This document shows positions 48,772 through 58,670 of a stretch of 64,000 nt of DNA, one piece after another (positions within the stretch are counted from its first letter, which is position 1; the number at the start of each line of letters is the position of its first letter). The notes below the pieces were generated by a model, which searched no databases, was not told where the DNA came from, and saw nothing but the letters and a program-made list of their open reading frames with translations. The position numbers and the translations under genes are program-made. Source of the stretch: Enterobacter sp. JUb54 (GTDB lineage Bacteria > Pseudomonadota > Gammaproteobacteria > Enterobacterales > Enterobacteriaceae); NCBI RefSeq assembly GCF_014298075.1, contig NZ_CP060418.1, forward strand, positions 2,418,001 to 2,482,000, written 5' to 3'.

Positions 48772-49416
48772 TTAGTGGGTTGCCCCACCGACCGCTTTCA
48801 CATCACCATCCTGCTGGAGCGAGACGACGATTGCCGTCTCCAGCGCCGCCCGTACCGTCCCGACCGCCATGCTCGCCTCACCGGGGTGGGCTGCCGCCTG
48901 TTCCGGCAGATACGGAATATGGATAAAACCGCCTTTGGTTCCGGCTTTGCCCTGGAGCGCATCCAGCAGGCCATACATCACATGGTTGCAGACGAAGGTC
49001 CCCGCCGTTTGCGACACCGACGCCGGGATCCCCTGCTCGCGCAGCGCCGCGACAATGGCTTTGACCGGCAGGCTGCTGAACCACGCCGCCGGGCCGTCAG
49101 CGACGATCGGCTCATCGATAGGCTGCTGGCCTTTATTGTCCGGGATGCGCGCATCATCGACGTTGATCGCCACCCGTTCGACGGTAATGTCGACACGACC
49201 ACCCGCCTGCCCTACGGCAATCGTCAGCCGCGGTTGCTGGGCCGCTAACGCGGCGTTCAGCACCGTCAGCGCCTCGCCAAAGACGCAGGGCAGCTGCAGC
49301 GCCACCACGGGCTCGCCGGCAATGGTGACGCCATCCAACTGGCGAACCACCTCCCACGAAGGGTTAACGGCCTCGCCGCCAAACGGTTCAAATCCGGTAA
49401 TTAATACGCCCGCCAT
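48772..49416 (-). CDS. pcp: Pyrrolidone-carboxylate (pyroglutamyl) peptidase I
   Basis: Cytosolic cysteine peptidase of 214 residues that removes N-terminal pyroglutamate from peptides. Family C15 motifs: [15 protein letters not shown], the Glu region [18 protein letters not shown], catalytic Cys in [12 protein letters not shown] and His in [13 protein letters not shown]-12 has no pcp here. It lies nine bases after the transporter gene and releases the substrate of PxpABC, so its position is functionally sensible. Confidence 0.95.
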   Translation of the reverse strand: MAGVLITGFEPFGGEAVNPSWEVVRQLDGVTIAGEPVVALQLPCVFGEALTVLNAALAAQQPRLTIAVGQAGGRVDITVERVAINVDDARIPDNKGQQPIDEPIVADGPAAWFSSLPVKAIVAALREQGIPASVSQTAGTFVCNHVMYGLLDALQGKAGTKGGFIHIPYLPEQAAAHPGEASMAVGTVRAALETAIVVSLQQDGDVKAVGGATH

Positions 49417-49425
49417 CTCCCCTCC

Positions 49426-50421
49426 TTACAGGAACATCAGGAAATAAAGTAAGAATACGTTAACGATCAGCAGCAGTATGCCGGTTGGGATCTGCGCCTT
49501 AATGACCGCGTTTTTATCCGGCAGCTCCAGCAGGGCCGCCGGCACGATATTGAAGTTGGCCGCCATCGGCGTCATCAGGGTGCCGCAGTAACCAGAGAAC
49601 ATCCCGATAGCCGCCATCACCGCCGGGTTACCGCCGTGCTGGAGCACCAGAATCGGAATACCGATACCCGCCGTGACAATCGGGAACGCCGCGAAAGCAT
49701 TGCCCATCACCATCGTCAGTAGCGCCATGCCGAGGGTATAGACCACCACCGCGATAAAGCGGCTATCCACCGCAAGGTAGTGTTCGGTCAGCCAGGCAAT
49801 GCTGCTGCCCACTCCGGCCGAGGTAAACAGCAATCCCAGCACCGCGAGGATCTGCGGCAGGATAAAGGCCCAGCCGACCGAATCGAGCAGACGACGCGCC
49901 TCCTGCAGCGGTTGCGTCACTCGCTCATGGGTCATGCGGATCGCCATAATCAGACCAATCAGCGTGCCGGCAGTCATCGAGAACAGCGTAATCAGCGTGG
50001 CATGGTTGCCAGGGCCAAACACCCAGTGCTGCCACGATGGGATATTGTTAAACAGCAGGACGCCAACCACCGTGACCACCGGGATGGCCAGCGCCGGATA
50101 AAACAAGCGGTTGCCCAGACGGACCGCGCTGGCGCTGCGCTCTTCCTGAGTGCGCTGGTGATAGCTGCCCAGCCGCACGCCGCCAAAGCCGGCAATCAGC
50201 GCCAGCACCACCACCGCCACGCCGACGGCGATATGAACGGTGCGCTTATCGCCCACCAGTTGCCAGGTCCAGTCGCCCAGCAGGAACAGCACGCCATACA
50301 GCCCCCAGAACAGGCCGGTGGTCAGGCGACGAGGGTTGCTTTTGTCGCGCCATGACATCACCGCGACCGCCAGCAGCACCAGTCCTGCCAGCCAGTAAAG
50401 CCAGGTTTGTTGGAAATTCAT
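49426..50421 (-). CDS. 5-oxoproline transporter subunit, DUF979 family
   Basis: 331-residue integral membrane protein with about nine hydrophobic helices (MNFQQTWLYWLAGLVLLAVAVMSW at the start; PILVLQHGGNPAVMAAIGMFSGYCGTLMTPMAANFNIVPAALLEL near the end). Always paired with DUF969. The link to 5-oxoproline uptake is known from gene context in the family and fits the neighbours pxpACB and pcp. It overlaps the DUF969 gene by four bases. Confidence 0.85.
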   Translation of the reverse strand: MNFQQTWLYWLAGLVLLAVAVMSWRDKSNPRRLTTGLFWGLYGVLFLLGDWTWQLVGDKRTVHIAVGVAVVVLALIAGFGGVRLGSYHQRTQEERSASAVRLGNRLFYPALAIPVVTVVGVLLFNNIPSWQHWVFGPGNHATLITLFSMTAGTLIGLIMAIRMTHERVTQPLQEARRLLDSVGWAFILPQILAVLGLLFTSAGVGSSIAWLTEHYLAVDSRFIAVVVYTLGMALLTMVMGNAFAAFPIVTAGIGIPILVLQHGGNPAVMAAIGMFSGYCGTLMTPMAANFNIVPAALLELPDKNAVIKAQIPTGILLLIVNVFLLYFLMFL

Positions 50422-51143
50422 ACCGCACCGCCTTTCGCCTGCCCGGCGTTAACCTTATCCAGTTCACGCTGAAGATGACGATCGAGGCGCCACAGACGGG
50501 CGGCATGGATCAGGAAGGCGCAAATGGCGGTCGGGATCCCCCACAGCGCAATGTGCAGCGGTTCGGTCTGGATGCCGCCGGATTCCAGCATAAAGTTGTG
50601 CATGAAGATGATCGCCCCGAAGGCGACAAAAATATCCTCACCGAAGAACAGGCCAACGTTGTCGGTCGCCGCCGACATCGCCCGCAGGCGGTAGCGCACG
50701 CTACCGGGCAGTGGACCAAAGGTTTTTTCCGCCGCCCCTTCCGCCATCGGCGCCAGCAGCGGACGTACCATCTGCGGGTGGCCCCCCAGGCTGGTTAAGC
50801 CCAGCGCGGCGGTCGCTTCACGGACAAACAGATAAACGATCAGCAGGCGTCCGGCGGTGGCGCTGTGGATCTTCGCGATCCACGCCTGGGCGCGTTCTTT
50901 CAGACCGTGTCGTTCCAGCAGGCCGATAACCGCCAGCGGTAGCAGCAGAATAAACGGCAGGTTACGGGTGTTGAGAAACCCCTCCCCCAGCTTTTCCAGA
51001 ATGGTAGCGAGCGGCATATGCGCCGCCACACCGGTGACGATCCCGGCGACAATGACCACGAGCACCGGATTAAAACGTAGAATAAACCCGACCACAATCA
51101 CGGCAATGCCGATCAGTGGCCAGAGAGATATTGCGTCTCCCAT
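50418..51143 (-). CDS. 5-oxoproline transporter subunit, DUF969 family
   Basis: 241-residue membrane protein with about six hydrophobic segments (PLIGIAVIVVGFILRFNPVLVVIVAGIVTGVAAHMPLATIL, REATAALGLTSLGGHPQMVRPLLAPMAEGAAE). Forms a pair with the DUF979 protein encoded directly after it. AGGA lies seven bases before the ATG. Its leader contains a CA-rich 12-bp tandem repeat that looks like a GcvB target. Confidence 0.85.
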   Translation of the reverse strand: MGDAISLWPLIGIAVIVVGFILRFNPVLVVIVAGIVTGVAAHMPLATILEKLGEGFLNTRNLPFILLLPLAVIGLLERHGLKERAQAWIAKIHSATAGRLLIVYLFVREATAALGLTSLGGHPQMVRPLLAPMAEGAAEKTFGPLPGSVRYRLRAMSAATDNVGLFFGEDIFVAFGAIIFMHNFMLESGGIQTEPLHIALWGIPTAICAFLIHAARLWRLDRHLQRELDKVNAGQAKGGAV

Positions 51144-51155
51144 AATAACGTCCTG

Positions 51156-51188
51156 TTGGTTGTTGTGTTGGTTGTTGTGTTGGTTGTG
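51156..51188 (-). repeat. 12-bp tandem repeat in the transporter leader
   Basis: TTGGTTGTTGTG twice (51156-51167, 51168-51179) plus a shortened third unit TTGGTTGTG. In the mRNA sense this is a CA-rich run of CAACAACCAACA-like units between pxpA and the DUF969 start, immediately upstream of the ribosome-binding site. Confidence 0.85.
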
Positions 51189-51214
51189 TTGTTAACGACT
51201 TAATAATTATTGTT

Positions 51215-51961
51215 TTATGCTGTTGTTTCCGCGCTGACCTGAATGTTGCGTCCGGCAAACGCTGCCCGTAGACGACGGGCAAAATCCAGCGCGTGTGCGC
51301 CATCGCCATGCAGACAGACGGTTTGCGCAATCACCGGCGCCCATTCCCCGGTGATGCTGCGTACCCGGTTGTGCTGGACCATTTCCAGAGTCTGCGCCAG
51401 CGCCAGCTCTTCGCTGTCGATCAGCGCGCCGGACTGCGAACGCGGCACCAGACTGCCATCGGCCTGATATCCGCGATCGGCAAATACCTCCTGTCGCGTG
51501 GTCAACTGGTAGTGCTGGCCCGCGCGAATCAGCTCGCTGCCCGCCAGCCCCACCAGGATCAGCGCGGGGTCAAAATCGCGCACGGCTCGGGCTATCGCCT
51601 CGGCCAGCGGCACCTCTTTCGCCGCCTGGTTGTAGAGCATGCCGTGCGGCTTGACGTGTTTCAGCTCGCCGCCTTCAGCGCGGACGATCGCCGCCAGCGC
51701 GCCAATCTGATACAGCGTCTGGGCATAAACCGTTTCCGGCGGCAGCTGCATCGCCGTGCGGCCAAAGTTTTCCCGGTCGGGAAAACTGGGGTGGGCGCCG
51801 ACGGCGACGCCGTTTTTCAACGCCTCACGGACACACTGATGCATCAGCATCGCATCGCCGGCGTGGAAGCCGCAGGCGATGTTGGCCGAGGAGACCAGCT
51901 GTAACAACGCGCTGTCGTTCGCGCAGCCCTCTCCCAGATCGGCATTTAAATCAATGATCAT
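51215..51961 (-). CDS. pxpA: 5-oxoprolinase subunit PxpA (YbgL, LamB/YcsF family)
   Basis: 248 residues. PxpABC converts 5-oxo-L-proline with ATP to glutamate, clearing this damage product. PxpA has the LamB/YcsF signature [36 protein letters not shown] with several metal or acid/base residues. It overlaps pxpC by eleven bases; K-12 has the same pxpB-pxpC-pxpA order. Confidence 0.95.
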   Translation of the reverse strand: MIIDLNADLGEGCANDSALLQLVSSANIACGFHAGDAMLMHQCVREALKNGVAVGAHPSFPDRENFGRTAMQLPPETVYAQTLYQIGALAAIVRAEGGELKHVKPHGMLYNQAAKEVPLAEAIARAVRDFDPALILVGLAGSELIRAGQHYQLTTRQEVFADRGYQADGSLVPRSQSGALIDSEELALAQTLEMVQHNRVRSITGEWAPVIAQTVCLHGDGAHALDFARRLRAAFAGRNIQVSAETTA

Positions 51962-52883
51962 CGCTCAGCCTCCACGCCAGTTGTTCCAGATAACGCTGCT
52001 GGTCAGCACGCGTTTTCAGTGCCTCTTCCAGAGTGCAGGGGACAAAATGAATCGGCTGCCCCAGCGGAATTTGCGCCAGCTGGTACATATCGGCGTCGAT
52101 AATGCAGGCAATACGCGGATAGCCCCCGGTGGTCTGCGCATCGTTCATCAGCACGATCGGCTGACCGTTGTGCGGAACCTGCACCACGCCCGGCAGCAGG
52201 CCATGCGAGAGCATCTCGCGATCGGTGGTGCGTTTGAGCGGCTGGCCCTGAAGACGGTAGCCCATCCGGTTACTCTGGGGGCTCAACTGCCAGGGTGAAC
52301 GCCAGAACGACCCCTGAGACGCCGTATCAAACTCCTGGTATTCTGGCCCCGGTAACGCACGGATACGGTTACTCAGCGGCAGCTGTTTAACGCCGCGCGC
52401 CGCCTTGAACTGGCGGGACGTTTTACCCAGCTTCAGCCGGTCGCCATCCTGCAGGCGTCGCCCTTCGAAGCCGCCAATGCCCACTTTCAGATCGGTACTG
52501 CGTGACCCCAGCACCACCGGCACATCGATGCCGCCGGCCACCGCCAGGTAGCTACGGATACCGTACTGCGGAGTTTTCAATACCAGATGCTGGCCGGCCT
52601 TCGCCGCCATTCGCCAGCCCACCCACACCGGTTTATCGTCAAGCAGCGCCTCACAGGCGGCACCGGTTAACGCAAACCAGCAGTCACGTTCGAACTGGAT
52701 ATCCACCTGACCGAGCGTGATCTCCAGCGCAGCCATGTTGGGGTCATTCCCCACCAGCAGGTTGGCGGTCACCAGTGAGGGAGTATCCAGAGCGCCGCAG
52801 AGGCTGATCCCCGACTGTCGTTGTCCTTCGCGCCCGCCGTCCTGTATTGACGAATACATGCCGGCGCGGATCATCTTCAACAT
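51951..52883 (-). CDS. pxpC: 5-oxoprolinase subunit PxpC (YbgK)
   Basis: 310 residues, biotin-dependent-carboxylase-like AHS2 (KipA) domain: [43 protein letters not shown] and [15 protein letters not shown]. It forms a heterocomplex with PxpB. It overlaps pxpB by seven bases and pxpA by eleven. Confidence 0.95.
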   Translation of the reverse strand: MLKMIRAGMYSSIQDGGREGQRQSGISLCGALDTPSLVTANLLVGNDPNMAALEITLGQVDIQFERDCWFALTGAACEALLDDKPVWVGWRMAAKAGQHLVLKTPQYGIRSYLAVAGGIDVPVVLGSRSTDLKVGIGGFEGRRLQDGDRLKLGKTSRQFKAARGVKQLPLSNRIRALPGPEYQEFDTASQGSFWRSPWQLSPQSNRMGYRLQGQPLKRTTDREMLSHGLLPGVVQVPHNGQPIVLMNDAQTTGGYPRIACIIDADMYQLAQIPLGQPIHFVPCTLEEALKTRADQQRYLEQLAWRLSDDH

Positions 52884-53533
52884 ACCCCCTCCTTTTGCGG
52901 TACAAAGCGAACTTTATCGCCGGAACGTAGCAGCACCGGCTCCTGTCGCCTGGGGTCAAACAGCGCCAGCGGCGTGCGGCCCAGCAGCTGCCAGCCGCCA
53001 GGGGTGGCCAGAGGATAAACCCCGGTTTGCACGCCACCGATCCCCACAGATCCTGCCGGAACCAGCAGCCGCGGCTCCGCCCGACGCGGCGTCGCCAGCT
53101 GTTCAGGCAGTCCGCCCAAATAGGGGAATCCCGGCTGGAAGCCGAGGAACCACACCACGTATTCGACTGAGGAGTGCAGTTCAACCACCTGTTTCTCACT
53201 CAGTCCGCAGTGGCGCGCCACTTCTGCTAAATCTGGCCCGTCTTCGCCACCGTAGATCACCGGGATCGTCATCTCCCGGGACTCCGGCTCCAGCGCTTCG
53301 CTCTCTTCCCACCAGCGTTGCAGCTGCTCAATCGCATCCCACGCCATCGTCTGCGGATGACGCAGGACGACGGTGATATTGTTCATCCCCGGAATCGCAT
53401 CCAGCGCCTCTTCATGATCCGCCAGTCGCTGGGCCAGGCGCCAGATGCGCTTTTGGCTCTCCAGCGTCACCGGAGGTTCAAGTTCGAGGACGACGGCGGT
53501 TTCGCCTAACATATAACAACGCGCTCGCTGCAC
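52877..53533 (-). CDS. pxpB: 5-oxoprolinase subunit PxpB (YbgJ)
   Basis: AHS1 (KipI) domain protein of 218 residues from the GTG start at 53533 (reads [21 protein letters not shown]), the start used in E. coli, with GAGAGA just upstream. An ATG five codons earlier at 53548 overlaps the ybgI stop and is the alternative. Motif [24 protein letters not shown] is typical. It partners with PxpC for the ATP-dependent phosphorylation step. Confidence 0.93.
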   Translation of the reverse strand: MQRARCYMLGETAVVLELEPPVTLESQKRIWRLAQRLADHEEALDAIPGMNNITVVLRHPQTMAWDAIEQLQRWWEESEALEPESREMTIPVIYGGEDGPDLAEVARHCGLSEKQVVELHSSVEYVVWFLGFQPGFPYLGGLPEQLATPRRAEPRLLVPAGSVGIGGVQTGVYPLATPGGWQLLGRTPLALFDPRRQEPVLLRSGDKVRFVPQKEGVC

Positions 53534-53547
53534 TTTTTTCTCTCTCA

Positions 53548-54291
53548 TCAGGCCGGGTTAGGGATATCAATAAAGGTCACATCCAGATCGCTGTTTTCCG
53601 ACAGCCATTCGCTTAAGGCGCGAATACCGCCGCGTTCGGTGGCATGGTGCCCGGCGGCATAAAAATGCAGGGACTGCTCGCGGGCGGAGTGAATGGTTTG
53701 TTCCGACACTTCACCGGTGATAAAGGCATCGACCCCGAAACGGGCGGCGCTATCAATAAAGCCCTGGCCGCCGCCGGTGCACCAGGCAACCCGCGCGACT
53801 TTATCCGGCCCGGTATCGCCGCACCACAGCGGTTTACGCCCCAGGCGCGCCTCAATCCACGAGGCCAGCTCCAGCCCGGAAACCGGCATCGACAGTTCGC
53901 CCCACGGCACCAGCGGTTCAATTTCGCCCATGATATTGATACCGAGAAGTTGCGCCAGCTGGGCGTTATTGCCCAGCTCCGGATGGGCGTCCAGCGGCAA
54001 ATGCCAGCTATAGAGGTTGATATCATTCGCCAGCAGCGTTTTCAGACGCTGGCGTTTCATGCCGCGAACGATCGGCGATTCACCCTTCCAGAAGTAACCA
54101 TGATGGACAATCACCGCATCCGCCTGCAGGCGCACGGCTTCATCCAGCAGCGCCTGGCTGGCGGTCACGCCAGTGACAATCTTTTGCACCGTTTCACGCC
54201 CCTCGACCTGCAGGCCGTTTGGCCCGTAGTCGCTGAATGTCGCGCTGTTAAGCTTTTCGTTAATCAGTTGTTCCAGTTCGCTATTTTTCAT
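53548..54291 (-). CDS. ybgI: YbgI, NIF3-family dinuclear metal protein
   Basis: 247 residues as in E. coli YbgI, which forms a hexameric toroid with a two-metal site. Metal ligands are in [15 protein letters not shown] (His-His), [15 protein letters not shown] (Asp), and [10 protein letters not shown] (His/Glu) near the C-terminus. Reported as a GTP cyclohydrolase I type 2 homologue by annotation only; its role is not established. It leads the pxp run. Confidence 0.92.
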   Translation of the reverse strand: MKNSELEQLINEKLNSATFSDYGPNGLQVEGRETVQKIVTGVTASQALLDEAVRLQADAVIVHHGYFWKGESPIVRGMKRQRLKTLLANDINLYSWHLPLDAHPELGNNAQLAQLLGINIMGEIEPLVPWGELSMPVSGLELASWIEARLGRKPLWCGDTGPDKVARVAWCTGGGQGFIDSAARFGVDAFITGEVSEQTIHSAREQSLHFYAAGHHATERGGIRALSEWLSENSDLDVTFIDIPNPA

Positions 54292-54561
54292 TGTCGCTCC
54301 ATCAGGTCATCATCGTGTGCACAGGCATAACATAACGGGATCCGCGGAGGTCGTCGATAGCACCTGTGCAACCCGCGCTATGTTGACTTTTAGCGTAAAC
54401 CCGCAATTTGTCTACCCACCCCATAACGCATTCGTGTATATTTATGCACTATTAAAGCATATTAAATAATCAGAAAGCCTGGTAAGCCATGAATATCACT
54501 ACGAAATCGCTATTCATGCAGAAAGATCGACTTTCTTTTTTTGGCAGGAATTAAACGTTAC

Positions 54562-56040
54562 ATGAACAGACAATCATCGCAGCCGCGGGCGATTTATTAC
54601 GTTGTCGCGCTGCAAATCTGGGAGTATTTCAGTTTCTATGGCATGCGGGCGCTGCTGATTTTATATCTCACCAATCAGCTCAAGTATGACGATAACCACG
54701 CCTACGCCCTGTTCAGCGCCTATTGCTCGCTGGTTTACGTCACGCCAATTCTCGGCGGTTTTTTGGCCGACAAGCTGCTCGGCAACCGGATGGCGGTGAT
54801 GCTCGGCGCCCTGTTGATGGCGATCGGCCATCTGGTGCTGGGCGCCAGCGAAATTGCCCCGACCTTCCTCTATCTGTCGCTGGCGATCATCGTCTGCGGT
54901 TACGGCTTGTTTAAGTCCAACGTCAGCTGCCTGCTGGGCGAACTGTATGAACCGACCGATCCGCGCCGCGATGGCGGCTTCTCGCTGATGTACGCCGCGG
55001 GCAATATCGGTTCGATCGTCGCCCCAATCGCCTGTGGCTATGTGCAGGAAGAGTACAGCTGGGCCATGGGCTTCGCCCTCGCCGCCATCGGGATGATTGC
55101 CGGGCTGGTGATTTTCCTCTGCGGCGGTCGCCATTTCCGTCATACCGCCGGCGTCAATCGCGCAGCCCTGCGCGCGCGCCACTTTCTGCTGCCGAACTGG
55201 GGCTGGTTGCTGGTGCTGCTGGTCGCCGCGCCCCTGCTGATTACCGTTCTGTTCTGGAAAGAGTGGTCGGTCTATGCGCTGATTGTCGCCACCGTCATTG
55301 GTCTGCTGGTGCTGGCCCGAATTTATCGCCGGGCAGAAACGGCGAAACAACGCAGCGATCTGCGGCTGATTATTGTCCTGACCGGCTTCAGCCTGCTGTT
55401 CTGGGCCTTCGCGCAGCAGGGTGGCAGCTCTATCAGCCTGTATATCGACCGCTTCGTTAATCGTCATGTCATGAGCTACGAAGTGCCGACGGCGATGTTC
55501 CAGTCGGTGAACGCCTTCGCGGTGATGCTCTGCGGAATGGTGCTGGCGTGGCTGGTGAAAGAGACGGTTAGCGGGAACAGAACCGTGCGGATCTGGGGTA
55601 AGTTTGCGCTCGGTCTCGGCCTGATGAGCGCCGGATTCTGCATTCTGACCTTAAGCGCCCGCTGGTCAGCGACCTACGGCCAGTCATCGATGCCGTTAAT
55701 GGTGCTGGGTCTGGCGGTGATGGGCTTTGCCGAACTGTTTATCGACCCGGTGGCGATGGCGCAAATCACCCGCATCGAGATCCCCGGCGTGACCGGCGTG
55801 CTGACCGGCATCTATATGCTGCTGTCCGGCGCTATCGCCAACTATCTGGCGGGAGTGATTGCTGACCAGACCGCCCAGGGGTCCTTTGATGAAGCTGGTG
55901 CGGCCGGTTACGCCATTGATGCCTACATTCATGTTTTCAGCCAGATCACCTGGGGCGCCTTAGCCTGCGTCGGCCTGGTGCTGGTTATCTGGCTGTACTC
56001 TGCCCTGCGCGTTAAGACTCGCGCGCTGGCGGTGGAGTAG
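54562..56040 (+). CDS. dtpD: Dipeptide permease DtpD
   Basis: Proton-dependent oligopeptide (POT/PTR) importer of 492 residues with about 14 transmembrane helices. Signature [21 protein letters not shown] (the ExxERFxYY-like motif in a variant form) and [16 protein letters not shown]. It imports di- and tripeptides. An upstream TTG at 54541 is possible, but [15 protein letters not shown] matches E. coli. Its last 29 bases overlap the convergent phrB. Confidence 0.94.
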   Translation: MNRQSSQPRAIYYVVALQIWEYFSFYGMRALLILYLTNQLKYDDNHAYALFSAYCSLVYVTPILGGFLADKLLGNRMAVMLGALLMAIGHLVLGASEIAPTFLYLSLAIIVCGYGLFKSNVSCLLGELYEPTDPRRDGGFSLMYAAGNIGSIVAPIACGYVQEEYSWAMGFALAAIGMIAGLVIFLCGGRHFRHTAGVNRAALRARHFLLPNWGWLLVLLVAAPLLITVLFWKEWSVYALIVATVIGLLVLARIYRRAETAKQRSDLRLIIVLTGFSLLFWAFAQQGGSSISLYIDRFVNRHVMSYEVPTAMFQSVNAFAVMLCGMVLAWLVKETVSGNRTVRIWGKFALGLGLMSAGFCILTLSARWSATYGQSSMPLMVLGLAVMGFAELFIDPVAMAQITRIEIPGVTGVLTGIYMLLSGAIANYLAGVIADQTAQGSFDEAGAAGYAIDAYIHVFSQITWGALACVGLVLVIWLYSALRVKTRALAVE

Positions 56041-57454
56041 ACCCTTTGCTGGCGGCCTCCCAGGCTGCCAGCGTCTCCAGCCGCGCCTGCTTGTGATCGA
56101 CCAGCGGGCGCGGATACGCCAGCGTCACGCCGTGCTTATCGGCCCACAGCCACGGCTGATGCAGCGCTTTCTCCGGCACGCCCGCCAGCTCGGGCAGCCA
56201 TTGACGAATAAACGCTCCCGCCTTATCAAACTTCTCCCCCTGCGTGGTGGGATTAAAAATTCGAAAATAGGGCGCGGCATCGGTGCCGGTCGACGCGGCC
56301 CATTGCCAGCCGCCGTTATTGGCCGCCAGGTCGCCATCAATCAACTGGTTGATAAAATAGCGCTCGCCCGCGCGCCAGTCGACGCGCAGGTCCTTCACCA
56401 GAAAACTGGCGACAATCATCCGCAAGCGATTATGCATCCAGCCCGTGGCGTTGAGCTGACGCATGGCGGCATCGACAATCGGAAAACCGGTCTGGCCGTT
56501 TTGCCACGCCTGTAGCCCCTGCTCATCGTCCCGCCACGCGACCTTATCGGTCCACGCGATAAACGGTCGACCTTTGCATAGCCGTGGGTGGAACACCATT
56601 AAATGGCGGTAAAACTCACGCCAGATGAGCTCGTTCAGCCACACTGCCCCCGCCCCACCGTCGAGCGCGGCGGGCTGTTCCACCAGCAGACGATGCAGGC
56701 ACTGACGCGGAGAAAGCACGCCAGCGGCCAGACAGGGCGACAGCCGGCTGGTGCCTTCCCGAGCGGGAAAATCACGCTGCTGGTCATAATCGGCGACCTG
56801 CTGCTGGCAGAAAGTGCGTAGCCGGGCAATGGCCGTTTTTTCGTCGGCGGCAAACAGCTGTGCATCAAACGCCTGCTGCGGGTAGCGGATCTCCGGCAGC
56901 GATGTTGGTTGCAATGGCCCGTCGGGACGAACTCTTGGCGCGGCCACGCATTCCGGTAGCGCCTCGCGCAGCCGGCGCAGGAAGGCATTTTTGAATGGCG
57001 TAAAGACCTTGTACATCTCGCGATTGCCGGTCAACACGCTGCCGGGAGGCAGCAGCAGCGCATCGTCAAATCCCTGACACACCAGGCCGCTCAGCCTTTT
57101 TTCCACCTGCGCATCGCGCTGCCGCTCATTAATTTCGTACTGGTAGTTATAAAACAAGTGGCTCACCTGCCGCTGCGCGCAGTATTCCGCCAGCCGTTCG
57201 CCGCTGGCAGCGAAGTCGTCAGCCTCAATCACCTCAAGCGGAATACCGCGTTCGGCCAGTGCCAGCTGCAGACTGTGCAGGTGCTGAGCGATAAAAGCCG
57301 CCTGACGCGGCGCCATGCCATGCTGGCGCCATTGTTCCGGCGTGGCGATAAACAGCGCCAGCACCGTCGCGTGGGGATCGCGACAGGCTGCAGCCAGCGC
57401 GAGGTTGTCATGGATACGTAAGTCCGCGCGAAACCAGACCAGATGAGTGGCCAT
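56012..57454 (-). CDS. phrB: Deoxyribodipyrimidine photolyase
   Basis: 480 residues (E. coli 472). It repairs cyclobutane pyrimidine dimers in light. The N-terminal antenna (MTHF) domain starts [20 protein letters not shown]; the FAD domain contains [33 protein letters not shown], and a [18 protein letters not shown]...[29 protein letters not shown] signature with the Trp chain. 27 bases downstream of ybgA. Confidence 0.96.
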   Translation of the reverse strand: MATHLVWFRADLRIHDNLALAAACRDPHATVLALFIATPEQWRQHGMAPRQAAFIAQHLHSLQLALAERGIPLEVIEADDFAASGERLAEYCAQRQVSHLFYNYQYEINERQRDAQVEKRLSGLVCQGFDDALLLPPGSVLTGNREMYKVFTPFKNAFLRRLREALPECVAAPRVRPDGPLQPTSLPEIRYPQQAFDAQLFAADEKTAIARLRTFCQQQVADYDQQRDFPAREGTSRLSPCLAAGVLSPRQCLHRLLVEQPAALDGGAGAVWLNELIWREFYRHLMVFHPRLCKGRPFIAWTDKVAWRDDEQGLQAWQNGQTGFPIVDAAMRQLNATGWMHNRLRMIVASFLVKDLRVDWRAGERYFINQLIDGDLAANNGGWQWAASTGTDAAPYFRIFNPTTQGEKFDKAGAFIRQWLPELAGVPEKALHQPWLWADKHGVTLAYPRPLVDHKQARLETLAAWEAASKGSTPPPARES

Positions 57455-57481
57455 AAAACTCCTGCAATCAGTGACGTCGTG

Positions 57482-57970
57482 TTAAACCGATGCTTCCGGC
57501 CAGGGGTTAAAATAACGCTGCCCGGCAAGGTAAGTATCAGGAAATTCAGTCATATAGTGTTGCAGGAGGCGCACCGGCGCAAGCAGAGGCTGTCGGCCCA
57601 GGCGATAGTCATCGATCAAGGCGACCAGCTCCTGCTTTTGCGCCGCGCTCAAATGCTCACGGAAATAGCCCTGAACATGCATCAGCACGTTAGTATGATT
57701 GCGGCGGGTTGAGGGGTGCGCCAGCAGGCTCACCAGACGTTCACGGTAGGCGACAAAAAAGGCCTCCAGCGACGGCCATTGTGCGATATCGGCAACAAAC
57801 GGGCCGATTTTGCGGTATTCAGGCTGTGAATGGGCCAGCAGGATAAGTTTATAGCGACTGTGGAAGTCGATCAGCTTGCCGCGGGTCAGGCCCTCACGAT
57901 GCAGCGTATCCAGTTCATGCAGGGTGTACAAACGGGTTTTATCATCGTCCTCTAACCAACTCTCACTCAT
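57482..57970 (-). CDS. ybgA: YbgA, DUF1722 protein linked to photolyase
   Basis: 162 residues, DUF1722 (E. coli YbgA 169). Core LYTLHELDTLHREGLTRGKLIDFHSRYKLILLAHSQPEYRKIGPFVAD is strongly conserved. Function unproven; often precedes phrB, as here, probably in one operon. Confidence 0.92.
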   Translation of the reverse strand: MSESWLEDDDKTRLYTLHELDTLHREGLTRGKLIDFHSRYKLILLAHSQPEYRKIGPFVADIAQWPSLEAFFVAYRERLVSLLAHPSTRRNHTNVLMHVQGYFREHLSAAQKQELVALIDDYRLGRQPLLAPVRLLQHYMTEFPDTYLAGQRYFNPWPEASV

Positions 57971-58015
57971 TGCGGCTCCTTAGGGTTGCACGCCATAAGT
58001 GTAGATCAGAAGCGA

Positions 58016-58043
58016 TAAAAAAAACCGCCGGAAAACCGGCGGT
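58016..58043 (-). terminator. ybfA terminator
   Basis: ACCGCCGG, loop TTTT on the minus strand, CCGGCGGT (58024-58043), then eight T on the minus strand. Confidence 0.9.
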
Positions 58044-58064
58044 CGTGGTGTCTGGCAGAGACGA

Positions 58065-58271
58065 TCAGTAAAAATCAGCGGCGGCTTTTTCAGCCTGGGC
58101 CATCCACACCGGCTGCTCGCTGGTTTTCGCCCAGACGCGGTGCAGCCAGCTGTAATAGCGGGCGCGATCTTTCCAGAACAGCATCAGCGGAAATGCCGCT
58201 ACGCCAGCCACAACGGCGAAGGCACGACGTAAAAAGATTACGTGAGCAGGATAATTTTTGTACAACGTCAT
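58065..58271 (-). CDS. ybfA: YbfA, DUF2517 small membrane protein
   Basis: 68 residues like E. coli YbfA. One hydrophobic segment ([23 protein letters not shown]) and a basic/aromatic tail ([24 protein letters not shown]). Function unknown; always near kdp and divergent from it. Confidence 0.9.
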   Translation of the reverse strand: MTLYKNYPAHVIFLRRAFAVVAGVAAFPLMLFWKDRARYYSWLHRVWAKTSEQPVWMAQAEKAAADFY

Positions 58272-58580
58272 AATTTCTCTCCCCTTTGTCAGGCCGGCAA
58301 TCGACGCCGGTAAAGTTACAATGTCTTTCTGGCTAAAATAATACCGCTTTGCTTGTAATTTTACTACTCATCCGACCACTAAAAGCTGACGATTTAGCCT
58401 TTATTTACATTCATCCGGTAAATAAGTTACGAAACAGTTAAATTAATACTAACCATTGGTTAAATTGTGGTTTTTGCGATTTTTATATTTTTTTTACACC
58501 GCCGATTCTGATTTTTGCAAAATCTTTGCACCAAAATTTCTATCCTCCGGGTAAATCGTAAAGACACCCGGAGGTGGATT
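58272..58580. other. ybfA-kdpF divergent region
   Basis: About 310 AT-rich bases without a gene. It contains the KdpE site and the kdp promoter. A short GC hairpin GCCGGCAATCGACGCCGG lies in the ybfA leader at 58292. Confidence 0.6.
58480..58504 (+). promoter_or_regulatory. KdpE binding site of kdpFABC
   Basis: TTTTTATATTTTTTTTACAC followed by CGCCG closely matches the E. coli KdpE box with its T-run and TTTACACC core, 77-101 bases before kdpF. Confidence 0.8.
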
Positions 58581-58670
58581 GTGAGTGCAGGCGTCATTGC
58601 TGGCGTTACGCTGGTATTCCTGTTGCTGGCTTATTTGGTCTACGCCTTGATAAATGCGGAGGCATTCTGA
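58581..58670 (+). CDS. kdpF: KdpF, stabilising peptide of the K+ ATPase
   Basis: 29 residues from a GTG start after [33 protein letters not shown] then YALINAEAF, one transmembrane helix. Closely matches E. coli KdpF, which stabilises KdpABC. Its TGA overlaps the kdpA ATG by one base. Confidence 0.95.
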   Translation: MSAGVIAGVTLVFLLLAYLVYALINAEAF

